DNA of 10,301 bases from CAZKMQ01 sp964554065 (GCA_964554065.1 CAZKMQ010000027.1:1-10301), one strand, 5' to 3'; counted from the first letter of the stretch, positions 1 through 5,491 are shown. Made by a program: numbers and translations. Notes: generated from the sequence alone by a model not told the origin.

Positions 1-410
1 TGTCTCCTGCTAAGGTAATGGGGATTGAGCTCAAGGAAGAAGGTGAGGAAAAGAATGCAATTGCTACTGTTGCTGAAGATCAATTCTCTTTGGCTATTGG
101 TAAAGGTGGTCAGAATGTTCGCTTGGCTGCTCGCTTAACCGGCTGGAAAATTAATGTACACCAAGATGGTGCGCCAGAGGAAGATGACACTGAAGCTGAG
201 CCGACTCCTGATCCAGAAGTTCCAGCTGAAGCTGAGGACGAGGTAATAGCTGAAGAAGTTGCTGAAGAGAAGTTAAGTGAAGAGGCTGCGGAAGAATCTG
301 CAAATGTTGAGGAAGAAAAATCTGCTGAACAAGAAGTACAAGAATCGGAAAATGCACAAGCGCCAGAAGAAGCTCCCAGCGACGAGAAAGCAGACAAAGA
401 ACAAGAATAA
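1..410 (+). CDS. nusA: Transcription termination/antitermination factor NusA, C-terminal part (5' end outside window)
   Basis: NusA binds RNA polymerase and nascent RNA and modulates pausing, termination and antitermination. Only the end of the gene is present; the frame is open from the first complete codon at position 3 (Ser-Pro-Ala-Lys-Val). The segment SLAIGKGGQNVRLAARLTGW matches the last KH domain of NusA, with the GKGG loop that contacts RNA. After WKINVHQDG, about 75 residues form a Glu/Ala/Pro-rich low-complexity acidic tail (many EE, EAE and AEE runs). In many NusA proteins the KH2 domain is the end or is followed by structured acidic repeats; here the tail looks unstructured. The stop is TAA at 408-410. 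yidC begins 30 nt downstream with no terminator between them, so some read-through is possible. Identity is confident from the KH signature; the role of the tail is unknown. Confidence 0.93.
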   Translation, partial: SPAKVMGIELKEEGEEKNAIATVAEDQFSLAIGKGGQNVRLAARLTGWKINVHQDGAPEEDDTEAEPTPDPEVPAEAEDEVIAEEVAEEKLSEEAAEESANVEEEKSAEQEVQESENAQAPEEAPSDEKADKEQE

Positions 411-419
411 GTGTATACT
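391..419 (+). promoter_or_regulatory. Possible sigma70-type promoter for yidC
   Basis: CAGACA (391-396), a 17-bp spacer and TATACT (414-419) lie inside the last nusA codons and just after its stop. The expected start near 426 would give a leader of about 15 nt with no Shine-Dalgarno sequence before the yidC ATG at 441. The -35 matches consensus at 4 of 6 positions. yidC could equally be co-transcribed with nusA. Confidence 0.45.
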
Positions 420-440
420 CTTTCTATTGACCACTAATCT

Positions 441-1169
441 ATGAAAGCATTTTTTACTACACTTATTTATCAACCGCTCTTTAATGCGTTTGTCTTTCTG
501 TACACCATTGTCCCGGGTAACGACGCTGGTGTTGCAATCATCCTGCTGACCATTGCCATTAAGGTATTGCTCTTCCCATTGTCTGCAAGTTCAATTAAGT
601 CACAAAAGGCAATGACTGAGCTGCAGCCGAAGATCGAAGCGCTCAAAGCAAAGCACAAAGACGATAAGCAAGCTTTGGCACAAGCGACCATGGCAATGTA
701 TAAAGAGAATAAGGTGAGCCCATTCTCGTCATGCTTGCCGCTTCTGATTCAGTTACCAGTGTTGCTCGCGTTCTATTGGGTATTGCGTGACGGGCTTAAC
801 GGTGAGAGTTTTGATTTGCTGTATGGGTTTGTTCAGAATCCGGGAGAGCTTAACACTATAGCGTTTGGTTTTCTGGATCTAATTAAACCGTCAATATGGT
901 TGGCATTACTTGCTGGTGCAGCTCAATTTTTGCAAGCGCGCATGTTTAGCAAGCGCAAACCTGCTGTGCAGACTGAAGGATCAAAGGATGAGAATATGAT
1001 GGCTAACATGAATAAGCAGATGACATACTTCATGCCAGTAATTACTATTGTGATTGGCTCTCAGCTTCCTGCAGGTCTTACGTTGTATTGGTTCTTGTCT
1101 ACATTGCTGACGTATTTGCAGCAGAAGATTTTGTTTAAAAAAGTAGATGCACCTGTAATTGAAGCATAA
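441..1169 (+). CDS. yidC: Membrane protein insertase YidC/Oxa1 family
   Basis: This insertase places proteins in the cytoplasmic membrane, alone or with SecYEG. The product is 242 aa and lacks the large periplasmic domain of Gram-negative YidC, so it is the short Oxa1/SpoIIIJ type. The conserved core is visible: a membrane segment at about 29-48 ending in LLFPL, a Lys/Gln-rich cytoplasmic hairpin (KAMTELQPKIEALKAKHKDD, about 55-75), MYKENKVSPFSSCLPLLIQL (about 86-105), and two or three C-terminal membrane segments including QLPAGLTLYWFLSTLLTYLQQ. The hydrophilic groove normally carries an Arg in the first core helix (R366 in E. coli); here the aligned position is Lys41 (TIAIKVLLFPL), which keeps the charge. 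The start at 441 was chosen because FFTTLIYQPLFNAF directly matches the family N-terminus. There is no ribosome binding site. A hairpin terminator follows. Confidence 0.95.
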   Translation: MKAFFTTLIYQPLFNAFVFLYTIVPGNDAGVAIILLTIAIKVLLFPLSASSIKSQKAMTELQPKIEALKAKHKDDKQALAQATMAMYKENKVSPFSSCLPLLIQLPVLLAFYWVLRDGLNGESFDLLYGFVQNPGELNTIAFGFLDLIKPSIWLALLAGAAQFLQARMFSKRKPAVQTEGSKDENMMANMNKQMTYFMPVITIVIGSQLPAGLTLYWFLSTLLTYLQQKILFKKVDAPVIEA

Positions 1170-1172
1170 AGT

Positions 1173-1208
1173 AAAAAACCCGCGAACACATTTGTCCGTG
1201 GGTTTTTT
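1173..1208 (+). terminator. Rho-independent terminator after yidC
   Basis: CCCGCG (1179-1184) pairs with CGTGGG (1197-1202, one G-U), continued by an ACA/TGT inner stem around a 4-nt loop. It is flanked by A6 (1173-1178) and T6 (1203-1208). This is a conventional compact terminator that begins 4 nt after the stop codon. Confidence 0.9.
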
Positions 1209-1214
1209 CAAGAG

Positions 1215-1243
1215 TTGCTCAAACCTCCATTTACCGATACAAT
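1215..1243 (+). promoter_or_regulatory. Promoter for the PRC-barrel gene; predicted leaderless start
   Basis: TTGCTC (1215-1220), a 17-bp spacer and TACAAT (1238-1243) lie 6 nt after the preceding T-tract. Transcription would start near 1250, only about 3 nt before the ATG at 1253, so the mRNA would be essentially leaderless. Confidence 0.6.
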
Positions 1244-1252
1244 CCAAGTAGT

Positions 1253-1543
1253 ATGTTAATGCCACACAAACAACTCGTGGGATTGCCTGTAAAGACACAG
1301 GCACGAAAGATTATCGGTCTTGTTGTTGATACAGAAAGTCAAAGCATCATGCAGTATGAGGTAAAGCAGTCCATGTTCAGTGGTGGTGTTCTTTTGGTGA
1401 GCCGTTCGCAAGTTATTTCAATAACAGAAAGCTCAATGATTGTTGATGAGCTGTCGCTTAAAGCGAAAGACGCCGAGCCAATTGCTGTCCCAGCAAAAAA
1501 AGATCAGGCTCCAGGACTTGCCAGCTCTAATGAGTCGGCGTAA
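1253..1543 (+). CDS. PRC-barrel domain protein
   Basis: This is a small 96-aa cytoplasmic protein. Residues about 7-70 (QLVGLPVKTQARKIIGLVVD, then a strand-rich segment LLVSRSQVISITESSMIVDE) fit the PRC-barrel beta fold, in which a QLxGxxV opening is followed by G-x-V-x-D and a late hydrophobic strand before a Val-Asp pair. PRC barrels occur in the rRNA maturation factor RimM, photosynthetic reaction centre subunits and many stand-alone proteins, so the fold alone does not assign a role. The last 25 residues are Lys/Ala/Pro-rich and probably flexible. There is an alternative ATG two codons later. It is the first gene after a promoter and is followed within a few bases by the nucleotidyltransferase gene, so the two are probably co-transcribed with the O-antigen ligase-like gene. 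Confidence 0.75.
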   Translation: MLMPHKQLVGLPVKTQARKIIGLVVDTESQSIMQYEVKQSMFSGGVLLVSRSQVISITESSMIVDELSLKAKDAEPIAVPAKKDQAPGLASSNESA

Positions 1544-1547
1544 TAGT

Positions 1548-2360
1548 ATGCAGTCGCAGATTAAAGACGCGCATGGTATTCGTGCGTTTTTTGATTTGTT
1601 TGGCCGACCGCTTGGCAATGGAGAACTGCAGTACTTTAGCTCAGTTTTACTTGGCCAAAATAAATACACAGATACGCGTTATCAGGGTGTGCATGGAGTA
1701 TTTCACGCGCAGTATGCACACGCTACTCGTAAGTGGCGACGAGCGGAGCGAGTCGCCGGTATTTTGAAATTATTTCCATGGATTATTGGAGTCGGTGTAG
1801 CTAATACTGTAGCGACCCTTTCTGTTCGTCCAGAAAGTGACATAGATTTTTTTGTGCTTTGCAAAAACAAACGCGTGTGGTTGTCTCGTTTTGTGGTGAC
1901 AGTGATTTTGCGTCTGGCTCGGCTTCGTCCAGGGGAGGCTAAACGTGATCCTGTGTGTCCGTGTTTTTTTGTGACTGTTGATGGCTTCGATCTTTCGCGC
2001 ATAGCACTAAAAGAAGGAGATAGTTATTTGCAGTTCTGGCTGGCGACTCTAACGCCAGTTTGGCAAGTGGAGCAAAGTTTCACTCGATTTTTTGCGGTGA
2101 ACCGATGGGGTATTGATCGCAGCTATCCTGAACATAATGCACGAACCGGATTACTGCGCAGCGTGTTTCGTATTTTTGATTTTACTTTTTTTGAAAAAAT
2201 AGCCGAGTGGATTCAGCGCAATCTTTTGTCATCATCGGTTTGCCGTCGAGCAAATGATCCAGACACTGCAGTAGTTATTAATTCACAGATGCTTAAGTTC
2301 CATCAAAATGATCGTCGCGCGCAATATCATCGTCAGTGGCAGCAGGCTTATGAAAGATAG
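1548..2360 (+). CDS. Nucleotidyltransferase-fold protein, linked to surface polysaccharide gene
   Basis: The gene is about 270 aa from the ATG at 1548; ATG 1530 (6 residues longer, overlapping the PRC gene by 14 nt) is the alternative. The 1548 start places the FFDLFGRPL element about 13 residues from the N-terminus, where related proteins begin with an FDlFdyPLT-type winged-helix segment. Residues about 80-104 (IIGVGVANTVATLSVRPESD followed by IDFFV) carry the S-D-I-D-hydrophobic motif, with the paired metal-binding aspartates at about 98 and 100, typical of minimal nucleotidyltransferases of the DNA polymerase beta superfamily. A following Arg/Trp-rich segment (KNKRVWLSRFVVTVILRLAR) is also usual. 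The canonical G-S before the aspartates is replaced by V-A-N, so activity is not assured. Its end overlaps the O-antigen-ligase start by 11 nt, indicating translational coupling. Substrate is unknown; nucleotidyl transfer linked to envelope glycans is an inference from context. Confidence 0.72.
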   Translation: MQSQIKDAHGIRAFFDLFGRPLGNGELQYFSSVLLGQNKYTDTRYQGVHGVFHAQYAHATRKWRRAERVAGILKLFPWIIGVGVANTVATLSVRPESDIDFFVLCKNKRVWLSRFVVTVILRLARLRPGEAKRDPVCPCFFVTVDGFDLSRIALKEGDSYLQFWLATLTPVWQVEQSFTRFFAVNRWGIDRSYPEHNARTGLLRSVFRIFDFTFFEKIAEWIQRNLLSSSVCRRANDPDTAVVINSQMLKFHQNDRRAQYHRQWQQAYER

Positions 2361-3649
2361 ATTGAACATCCGCAATATTGTATTGTTGTTTTTTGTTGCA
2401 TTGCCATTGCAGACACATGTAGTGTTTAATGCGCCAGTTTGGCAGAATTCTGTTTTTCAGTTTGGCATTGAACGTTTGGCACTTATGCAAATTCCGCTGT
2501 TCTTGCTTGTTGTATATTTTATTTCTCAAGGCGCAATCCAAAAGTTAAAAAAACNNNNNNNNNNGGTTGATAGCATTTCTTATAGTATTTTTTGCGCTTT
2601 GGTCATTGATTCCATCAGTATACAGTTTGTTTGGACTGCTAAGCTTCCTGTTAACGCTTACAATTGTCGGAGTTGTGCTTGTAACGCATTGCTCGATTAA
2701 GAGTTTTGGCATGGCGCCGATATTTGTTGCATTTATTACTGGTGTCGCTATTGCATCAGTATTTGGGATTGTTCAATTTCATATGCAAAAAGTTCATGCG
2801 TCAACTACTTTAGGTATTGCAGAACATTTGCCAGAAGTTCAAGGGGATTCCATAGTTTTTGATGGTGAAAAGCGATTGCTTCGCAGTTACGGAGTATTCG
2901 ATCATCCAAATATCTTCGCCGGATGGTTAGTTATTGCATTATTGGTTTCTACGCTTTTGTTCTCAATAAGTCGTGAGCCAAACCGAACGTATTTATTATT
3001 ATTGCAAGCTGTATTTTCTATTGCGCTATTGTATACTTTTTCTCGCAGCGCTTGGTTGGCTGTTATATCTTTAGGAGTTATTGATTACATGATTTACAAA
3101 ACCTATGCAAGATGGAAATCTGTTATTCGTAAGCATTGGGTACCAGTTGCAATTGCATCGATTGCACTGCTAGCTGCATTTGGTCAGATAAGTGGAGCGG
3201 TTGGCCAGCGCATCGGAGTATTTCCGCTCTTTGAACCAAATGAAATTGAACTGCGAAATATTTCAGAGCGTGCGGCTGGGTTTTTGGATTGGAAAGATGT
3301 AATGCAAAATAATATTTGGTTTGGATCTGGTGTTGGTCAGTATCCAATAGCACTTATGGATGTGCGTCCACTTGAACAAGGATATTGGTATCAGCCAGTA
3401 CATAATGTGTATGCGCTTTTTGTTGCGGAGGTTGGAGTAGTTGGTTTTGCTTTGTTGTTGGTAATTGCAACTTGGGCGATGTATACATTTCGTGTTCAAT
3501 GGAAAACACATAAGCATTGGTTTTTTATTTTGTTACCATTGCTAATCATTGGAATGTTTGATCATTATTTGTGGTCTACATATGCAGGAATTGTTTTGCT
3601 AGGCTTTACAATCGGTGTTGCATCAAGTTATCAACCAGAAGTCCACTGA
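2350..3649 (+). CDS. O-antigen ligase/polymerase-like (Wzy_C family) membrane protein, interrupted by an assembly gap
   Basis: This is a polytopic membrane protein, probably a glycan ligase or polymerase acting on lipid-linked saccharides. The gene starts at ATG 2350 inside the end of the nucleotidyltransferase gene. The first 68 residues (through Lys-Lys before the N run) are in one frame; after the 10 Ns (2555-2564) the coding frame is shifted by one and runs to TGA at 3647-3649. The gap is probably of unknown true length, so this is most simply one intact gene with missing sequence. Family marks after the gap are YGVFDHPNIFAGWL (near 2890-2930), FSRSAWLAV (near 3040-3065), ERAAGFLDWKDVMQNNIWFG then SGVGQYP (near 3268-3348) and QPVHNVYALFVAEVG (near 3392-3436). 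Ten or more hydrophobic segments are visible. Ligase versus polymerase cannot be decided from sequence. A start at TTG 2567 would be an artefact of the gap. Confidence 0.82.
2555..2564. other. Assembly gap (10 N)
   Basis: Ten Ns interrupt a continuous hydrophobic coding region, preceded by an A-rich stretch (AAAAGTTAAAAAAAC). The reading frame on the two sides differs, as expected for a placeholder gap of unknown length rather than exactly ten missing bases. Confidence 0.97.
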
Positions 3650-3678
3650 CTTTCCACAGCCTTTCCACAAAAGACCCC

Positions 3679-3707
3679 TTGACAAACTGCAAAATAATAG
3701 CGATACT
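3679..3707 (+). promoter_or_regulatory. Strong sigma70-type promoter for a micro-transcript
   Basis: A perfect TTGACA (3679-3684), a 17-bp spacer and GATACT (3702-3707, 4 of 6 matches). The predicted start is near 3714, just ahead of the AAAGGA ribosome binding site at 3717-3722. Confidence 0.7.
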
Positions 3708-3729
3708 TAATACACGAAAGGATCAATTC

Positions 3730-3771
3730 ATGTCTGCTGGTAAGGGCGGCGACATTGATGGCCCACAGTAG
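3730..3771 (+). CDS. Putative 13-codon micro-ORF
   Basis: The ORF reads MSAGKGGDIDGPQ, with a stop TAG at 3769-3771. Its support is contextual: a consensus promoter 23-51 nt upstream, an AAAGGA Shine-Dalgarno sequence with a 7-nt spacer, and an exceptionally strong hairpin terminator whose 5' arm begins at 3762 and contains the stop codon. It could be a functional micropeptide, or the whole transcript (about 3714-3810) could be a small RNA in which this ORF is incidental or serves as a translated leader. The peptide is Gly-rich and hydrophilic with no membrane segment. I do not recognise it. Confidence 0.4.
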   Translation: MSAGKGGDIDGPQ

Positions 3772-3810
3772 GCATGCAAAATATGTTTTGCATCCTGTTG
3801 TGGGTTTTTT
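3762..3810 (+). terminator. Very strong rho-independent terminator / long hairpin
   Basis: CCCACAGTAGG (3762-3772) pairs with CCTGTTGTGGG (3794-3804, including two G-U), then after one bulged C ATGCAAAA (3774-3781) pairs perfectly with TTTTGCAT (3786-3793) around a TATG loop. The result is 19 bp followed by T6 (3805-3810), C and TTT. It is much longer than the yidC terminator and overlaps the end of the 13-codon ORF. Confidence 0.88.
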
Positions 3811-3892
3811 CTTTAGCATCTATCGGTGTGCCTCCTCGATTCCCTTTGTCAGCTGAATAGAAAACCCACAAGAGAATGCAGAGCTCATGAAA

Positions 3893-4189
3893 GGCGTTGA
3901 GTCCCCCTACTGTTGTATATGCTTTTTATGAGAAGTCTCGAGCATCCTATTCTGTCACGATGGTGTGCGGTTCCGTAGCCCAGTGGGCGCCGAGTGGATT
4001 GGTTAGTAGCTTTTTCACGGCTTCACATCAAACGAACAAATGGCGTGCGTGCATATTCCCACCATAATTTCGTGCATCTCCCTTACATCCTCATTCATAC
4101 TCGTAAATGGGGGTCAATAGCACGAATAATTCCGCTGTATTCTCTATACCAGTCATGCACCAGTTGCATGCACGCGGTAGGGGGACGCC
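3893..4189 (+). ncRNA. Candidate structured RNA (or small inverted-repeat element), about 300 nt, unidentified
   Basis: GTCCCCCTAC (3901-3910) is perfectly complementary to GTAGGGGGAC (4177-4186). GGC (3893-3895) can add pairs with GCC (4187-4189), and U-G/G-C/U-G pairs may extend the helix inward. This closing helix brackets about 265 nt with further local hairpins: ATGCTT/GAGCAT with inner GAG/CTC (3919-3945), GCCC-AGT-GGGC (3978-3988) and CATGCA/TGCATG (4154-4170). A clean intrinsic terminator begins 5 nt later, which fixes the strand as +. No convincing protein is encoded. I looked for signatures of RNase P RNA, tmRNA, SRP RNA and tRNA and found none. A small transposon-like element with terminal inverted repeats is the main alternative. 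No good promoter was seen for it. Confidence 0.42.
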
Positions 4190-4193
4190 AAAA

Positions 4194-4222
4194 GGTTCTG
4201 TGGTTTTGCCACAGGACTTTTT
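4194..4222 (+). terminator. Rho-independent terminator
   Basis: GGTTCTGTGG (4194-4203) pairs with CCACAGGACT (4209-4218, two G-U pairs) around a 5-nt loop TTTTG, followed by T5 (4218-4222). It shows that a + strand transcript ends here, upstream of the next promoter at 4244, although no long protein gene precedes it. Confidence 0.82.
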
Positions 4223-4243
4223 GATTTTGCAATAATAATACCC

Positions 4244-4272
4244 TTGACAAACAGCAAGATTTTTTGTATTGT
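4244..4272 (+). promoter_or_regulatory. Promoter of the structured leader and 208-aa gene (copy 1 of a repeated promoter-RNA module)
   Basis: TTGACA (4244-4249), a 17-bp spacer and TATTGT (4267-4272). The -35, spacer length and -10 are identical to those at 7139-7167, and in both cases CTGCTCATAG begins at the same offset after the -10. Confidence 0.75.
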
Positions 4273-4277
4273 TATTC

Positions 4278-4423
4278 CTGCTCATAGAACAACTCTTTTT
4301 AAATACAGGAACATTGAGCAGGCAGTGGTTACTAGCGCGTCCTTTGCATGGCAAAACAATTTAGCCGCTGCACCTAACACAAAATCCAACGTGAAGTTGG
4401 TCCTCACATAAGGAGGTAATATA
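4278..4423 (+). promoter_or_regulatory. Structured 5' leader RNA of the 208-aa gene (family copy 1)
   Basis: Three helices are visible. P1 is CTGCTCA (4278-4284) with TGAGCAG (4315-4321) and a 30-nt loop that includes CTTTTTAAATACAGG. P2 abuts it: GCAGTGG (4322-4328) with CCGCTGC (4365-4371, one G-U), containing a TTTGC-ATG-GCAAA hairpin. After the linker ACCTAACACAAAAT comes P3: CCAAC (4386-4390), loop GTGAA, GTTGG (4396-4400). Next, TCCT (4401-4404) can pair with AGGA (4411-4414) within the AAGGAGGT ribosome binding site at 4410-4417, so translation could be gated. P1, the linker and P3 recur at 7173-7248; P1 and the linker recur in altered form at 8864-8964. It resembles a riboswitch or other cis-acting RNA; the ligand is unknown. 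Confidence 0.6.
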
Positions 4424-5050
4424 ATGAGTAAAGAAACAAAGGCTTCTCAGAAAAAGAGAAGAGCATTTGAGCGAATGAACAAAGTGCTTGCTCGTGTAGG
4501 TATGCCTCTGGAATTAGTTCACATACTTGCTGATGAAGATGAAGCGCGACGTGCGGTGCGTGCGCTAAGTCACATGTTCCACATCATCGGCGGACCGGTT
4601 GTGGAGGATTTGAAAGAGTATCCGCTGGTAGTGGATTTTTCAAAGTCATTTGATCAGATGGTAGCTGATGGCGAGTATGAGTTCATAGCTAACCATGTTG
4701 CTCCATTTGCATGGACATCAGATGGAGAGAGTAGTGTGCGTCGCACATGCGTGCTGCTTCAGTTTAAAAACGAAGTGGCTTCAGAAAGCGTCGACTTGTA
4801 CATGCGACGAAGAGGTCTGCGACCAGCTACTTCAAGAGAGCTGCTTGCATTTGGTGCAGCATACCCTCAGCTGGAGCAACAGAATCCCATCGTTAGTTTG
4901 GAAAGGCAGTACGTAAGAGCTTATTCAAATTTGGGTGTACTAGTTCTTGACAACACGGACGCAGTTACTGAAAGAGAAATCAGGGCTGGTAGTTGGGGCG
5001 GAGGTTTTCCTTCACGCTACTGCTTCCTTGCCTGCAAGGTGAAAACCTAA
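4424..5050 (+). CDS. Orphan 208-aa protein of unknown function
   Basis: The start at ATG 4424 is set by a near-perfect AAGGAGGT ribosome binding site six bases upstream, unlike most genes in this window. The product is soluble with no signal peptide or membrane segment. The N-terminus is basic (KETKASQKKRRAFERMNK), then an acidic/Arg helix-rich region (about 30-50), a mixed alpha/beta middle, and a C-terminal half opening with RRRGLRPATSRELLAFGAAY (about 128-147) followed by PQLEQQNPIVSLE, a Val/Leu strand, and a Gly-rich turn before RYCFLACK near the end. The pattern G-L-R-P-A-T-x-x-E-L-L-A-F then Y-P-x-L-x-x-x-x-P-I-V is one I associate with uncharacterised proteins recurring in Patescibacteria; that is memory, not a search result. 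The gene lies between two direct repeats (4373-4401 and 5046-5073) and is followed by a long-loop terminator. Function is unassigned. Confidence 0.8.
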   Translation: MSKETKASQKKRRAFERMNKVLARVGMPLELVHILADEDEARRAVRALSHMFHIIGGPVVEDLKEYPLVVDFSKSFDQMVADGEYEFIANHVAPFAWTSDGESSVRRTCVLLQFKNEVASESVDLYMRRRGLRPATSRELLAFGAAYPQLEQQNPIVSLERQYVRAYSNLGVLVLDNTDAVTEREIRAGSWGGGFPSRYCFLACKVKT

Positions 5051-5073
5051 CACCAAATCCAACGAAAGTTGGT
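5046..5073 (+). repeat. Second copy of the CCTAACAC + GNRA-hairpin motif, 3' of the 208-aa gene
   Basis: CCTAACACCAAATCC (5046-5060) overlaps the stop codon of the 208-aa gene. It leads into a CCAAC (5059-5063) GAAA GTTGG (5068-5072) hairpin. The same segment occurs upstream of the gene (4373-4401, loop GTGAA) and at 7222-7249 (CATAACATCAAATCC, loop GTAA). The loop varies within the GNRA pattern while the 5-bp stem is constant. Confidence 0.75.
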
Positions 5074-5125
5074 AGCCTGGAAATATTCATGAGTTTTCAT
5101 ACCAATTTGATTTCCAGGCTTTTTT
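5074..5125 (+). terminator. Long-loop rho-independent terminator after the 208-aa gene
   Basis: AGCCTGGAAAT (5074-5084) pairs with ATTTCCAGGCT (5110-5120) around a 25-nt loop with a possible ATGA/TCAT inner hairpin, followed by T6. The lower stem is identical to that of the terminator at 7250-7305. Confidence 0.85.
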
Positions 5126-5130
5126 AATAC

Positions 5131-5159
5131 TTGACGCTTATGACTAGATTTGCTAACAT
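5131..5159 (+). promoter_or_regulatory. groESL promoter
   Basis: TTGACG (5131-5136), a 17-bp spacer and TAACAT (5154-5159), starting 5 nt after the previous T-tract. The predicted start near 5166 gives a 20-nt leader with no Shine-Dalgarno sequence. I saw no CIRCE-type inverted repeat (TTAGCACTC-N9-GAGTGCTAA), so HrcA control is not supported by sequence. Confidence 0.65.
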
Positions 5160-5186
5160 TTCGGTACTCAATTTTTACATAAAATT

Positions 5187-5480
5187 ATGAATCTCAAACC
5201 TCTAAACGATCGCGTGGTGGTAAAGCCACTTGATCCGCAAGACAAGACAACTGCATCTGGAATTATTATTCCGGATACTGCTAACAAAGAACGTCCTGAA
5301 CAAGGCGAAGTTATTGCTGTTGGTCCTGGACAACTTTTGGAAAATGGTCAGCGCGCAGCAATGAGTGTTGGCGTTGGTCTGAAAGTTATGTTCAAAAAAT
5401 ACGGACCAGATGAAATTAAAGTTGACGGTCAGGAGTATTTGGTGATTAGTGAGTCAGATATTTTGGCGGTAATTGAATAA
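5187..5480 (+). CDS. groES: Co-chaperonin GroES (Hsp10)
   Basis: GroES forms the heptameric lid of the GroEL folding chamber and cycles with ATP. The 97-aa length is standard. LNDRVVVKPL at the start, the mobile-loop segment DKTTASGIIIPDTANKERPE (about 19-38, with the hydrophobic III tripeptide that contacts GroEL apical domains), GEVIAVGPG, the VMFKKYGPDEIKVDGQEYLV strand pair and the terminal ESDILAVIE all fit the family. The ATG at 5187 directly precedes NLKPLNDRV, so the start is secure even without a ribosome binding site. groEL starts 11 nt after the stop, forming the usual two-gene operon. Confidence 0.97.
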   Translation: MNLKPLNDRVVVKPLDPQDKTTASGIIIPDTANKERPEQGEVIAVGPGQLLENGQRAAMSVGVGLKVMFKKYGPDEIKVDGQEYLVISESDILAVIE

Positions 5481-5491
5481 AATAAAAACTT

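Noticed and set aside
1440..1547. Upstream extension of the nucleotidyltransferase to ATG 1440.
   Set aside because: It overlaps the PRC-barrel gene by about 100 nt in another frame and adds a low-complexity basic stretch with no family similarity.
3650..3669. Two CTTTCCACA direct repeats 11 nt apart, resembling DnaA boxes (TTATCCACA).
   Set aside because: Each differs at two positions, there are only two, and no dnaA or AT-rich unwinding region is nearby.
3994..4224. 76-codon + strand ORF across the structured region.
   Set aside because: No ribosome binding site, no recognisable domain, composition unlike a folded protein, and it runs through the closing helix and terminator.
3811..4230. 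RNase P RNA, tmRNA, SRP RNA or a tRNA in the non-coding region (a GGTTCCGTAGCCCAGTGGG stretch at 3969-3987 looks faintly tRNA-like).
   Set aside because: On neither strand did I find GAGGAAAGTCC, an alanine-rich tag frame with a CCA end, the GGAAGCAGC SRP core, or a T-arm and acceptor stem to complete a tRNA.
4091..4354. 87-codon - strand ORF covering the 4244 promoter region.
   Set aside because: It runs antisense across a terminator, a promoter and the structured leader, with Cys/Lys-rich sequence and no domain or start signal.
5131..5186. CIRCE heat-shock operator upstream of groES.
   Set aside because: GCTAACA at 5152-5158 recalls half a site, but there is no matching inverted repeat at 9-bp spacing.
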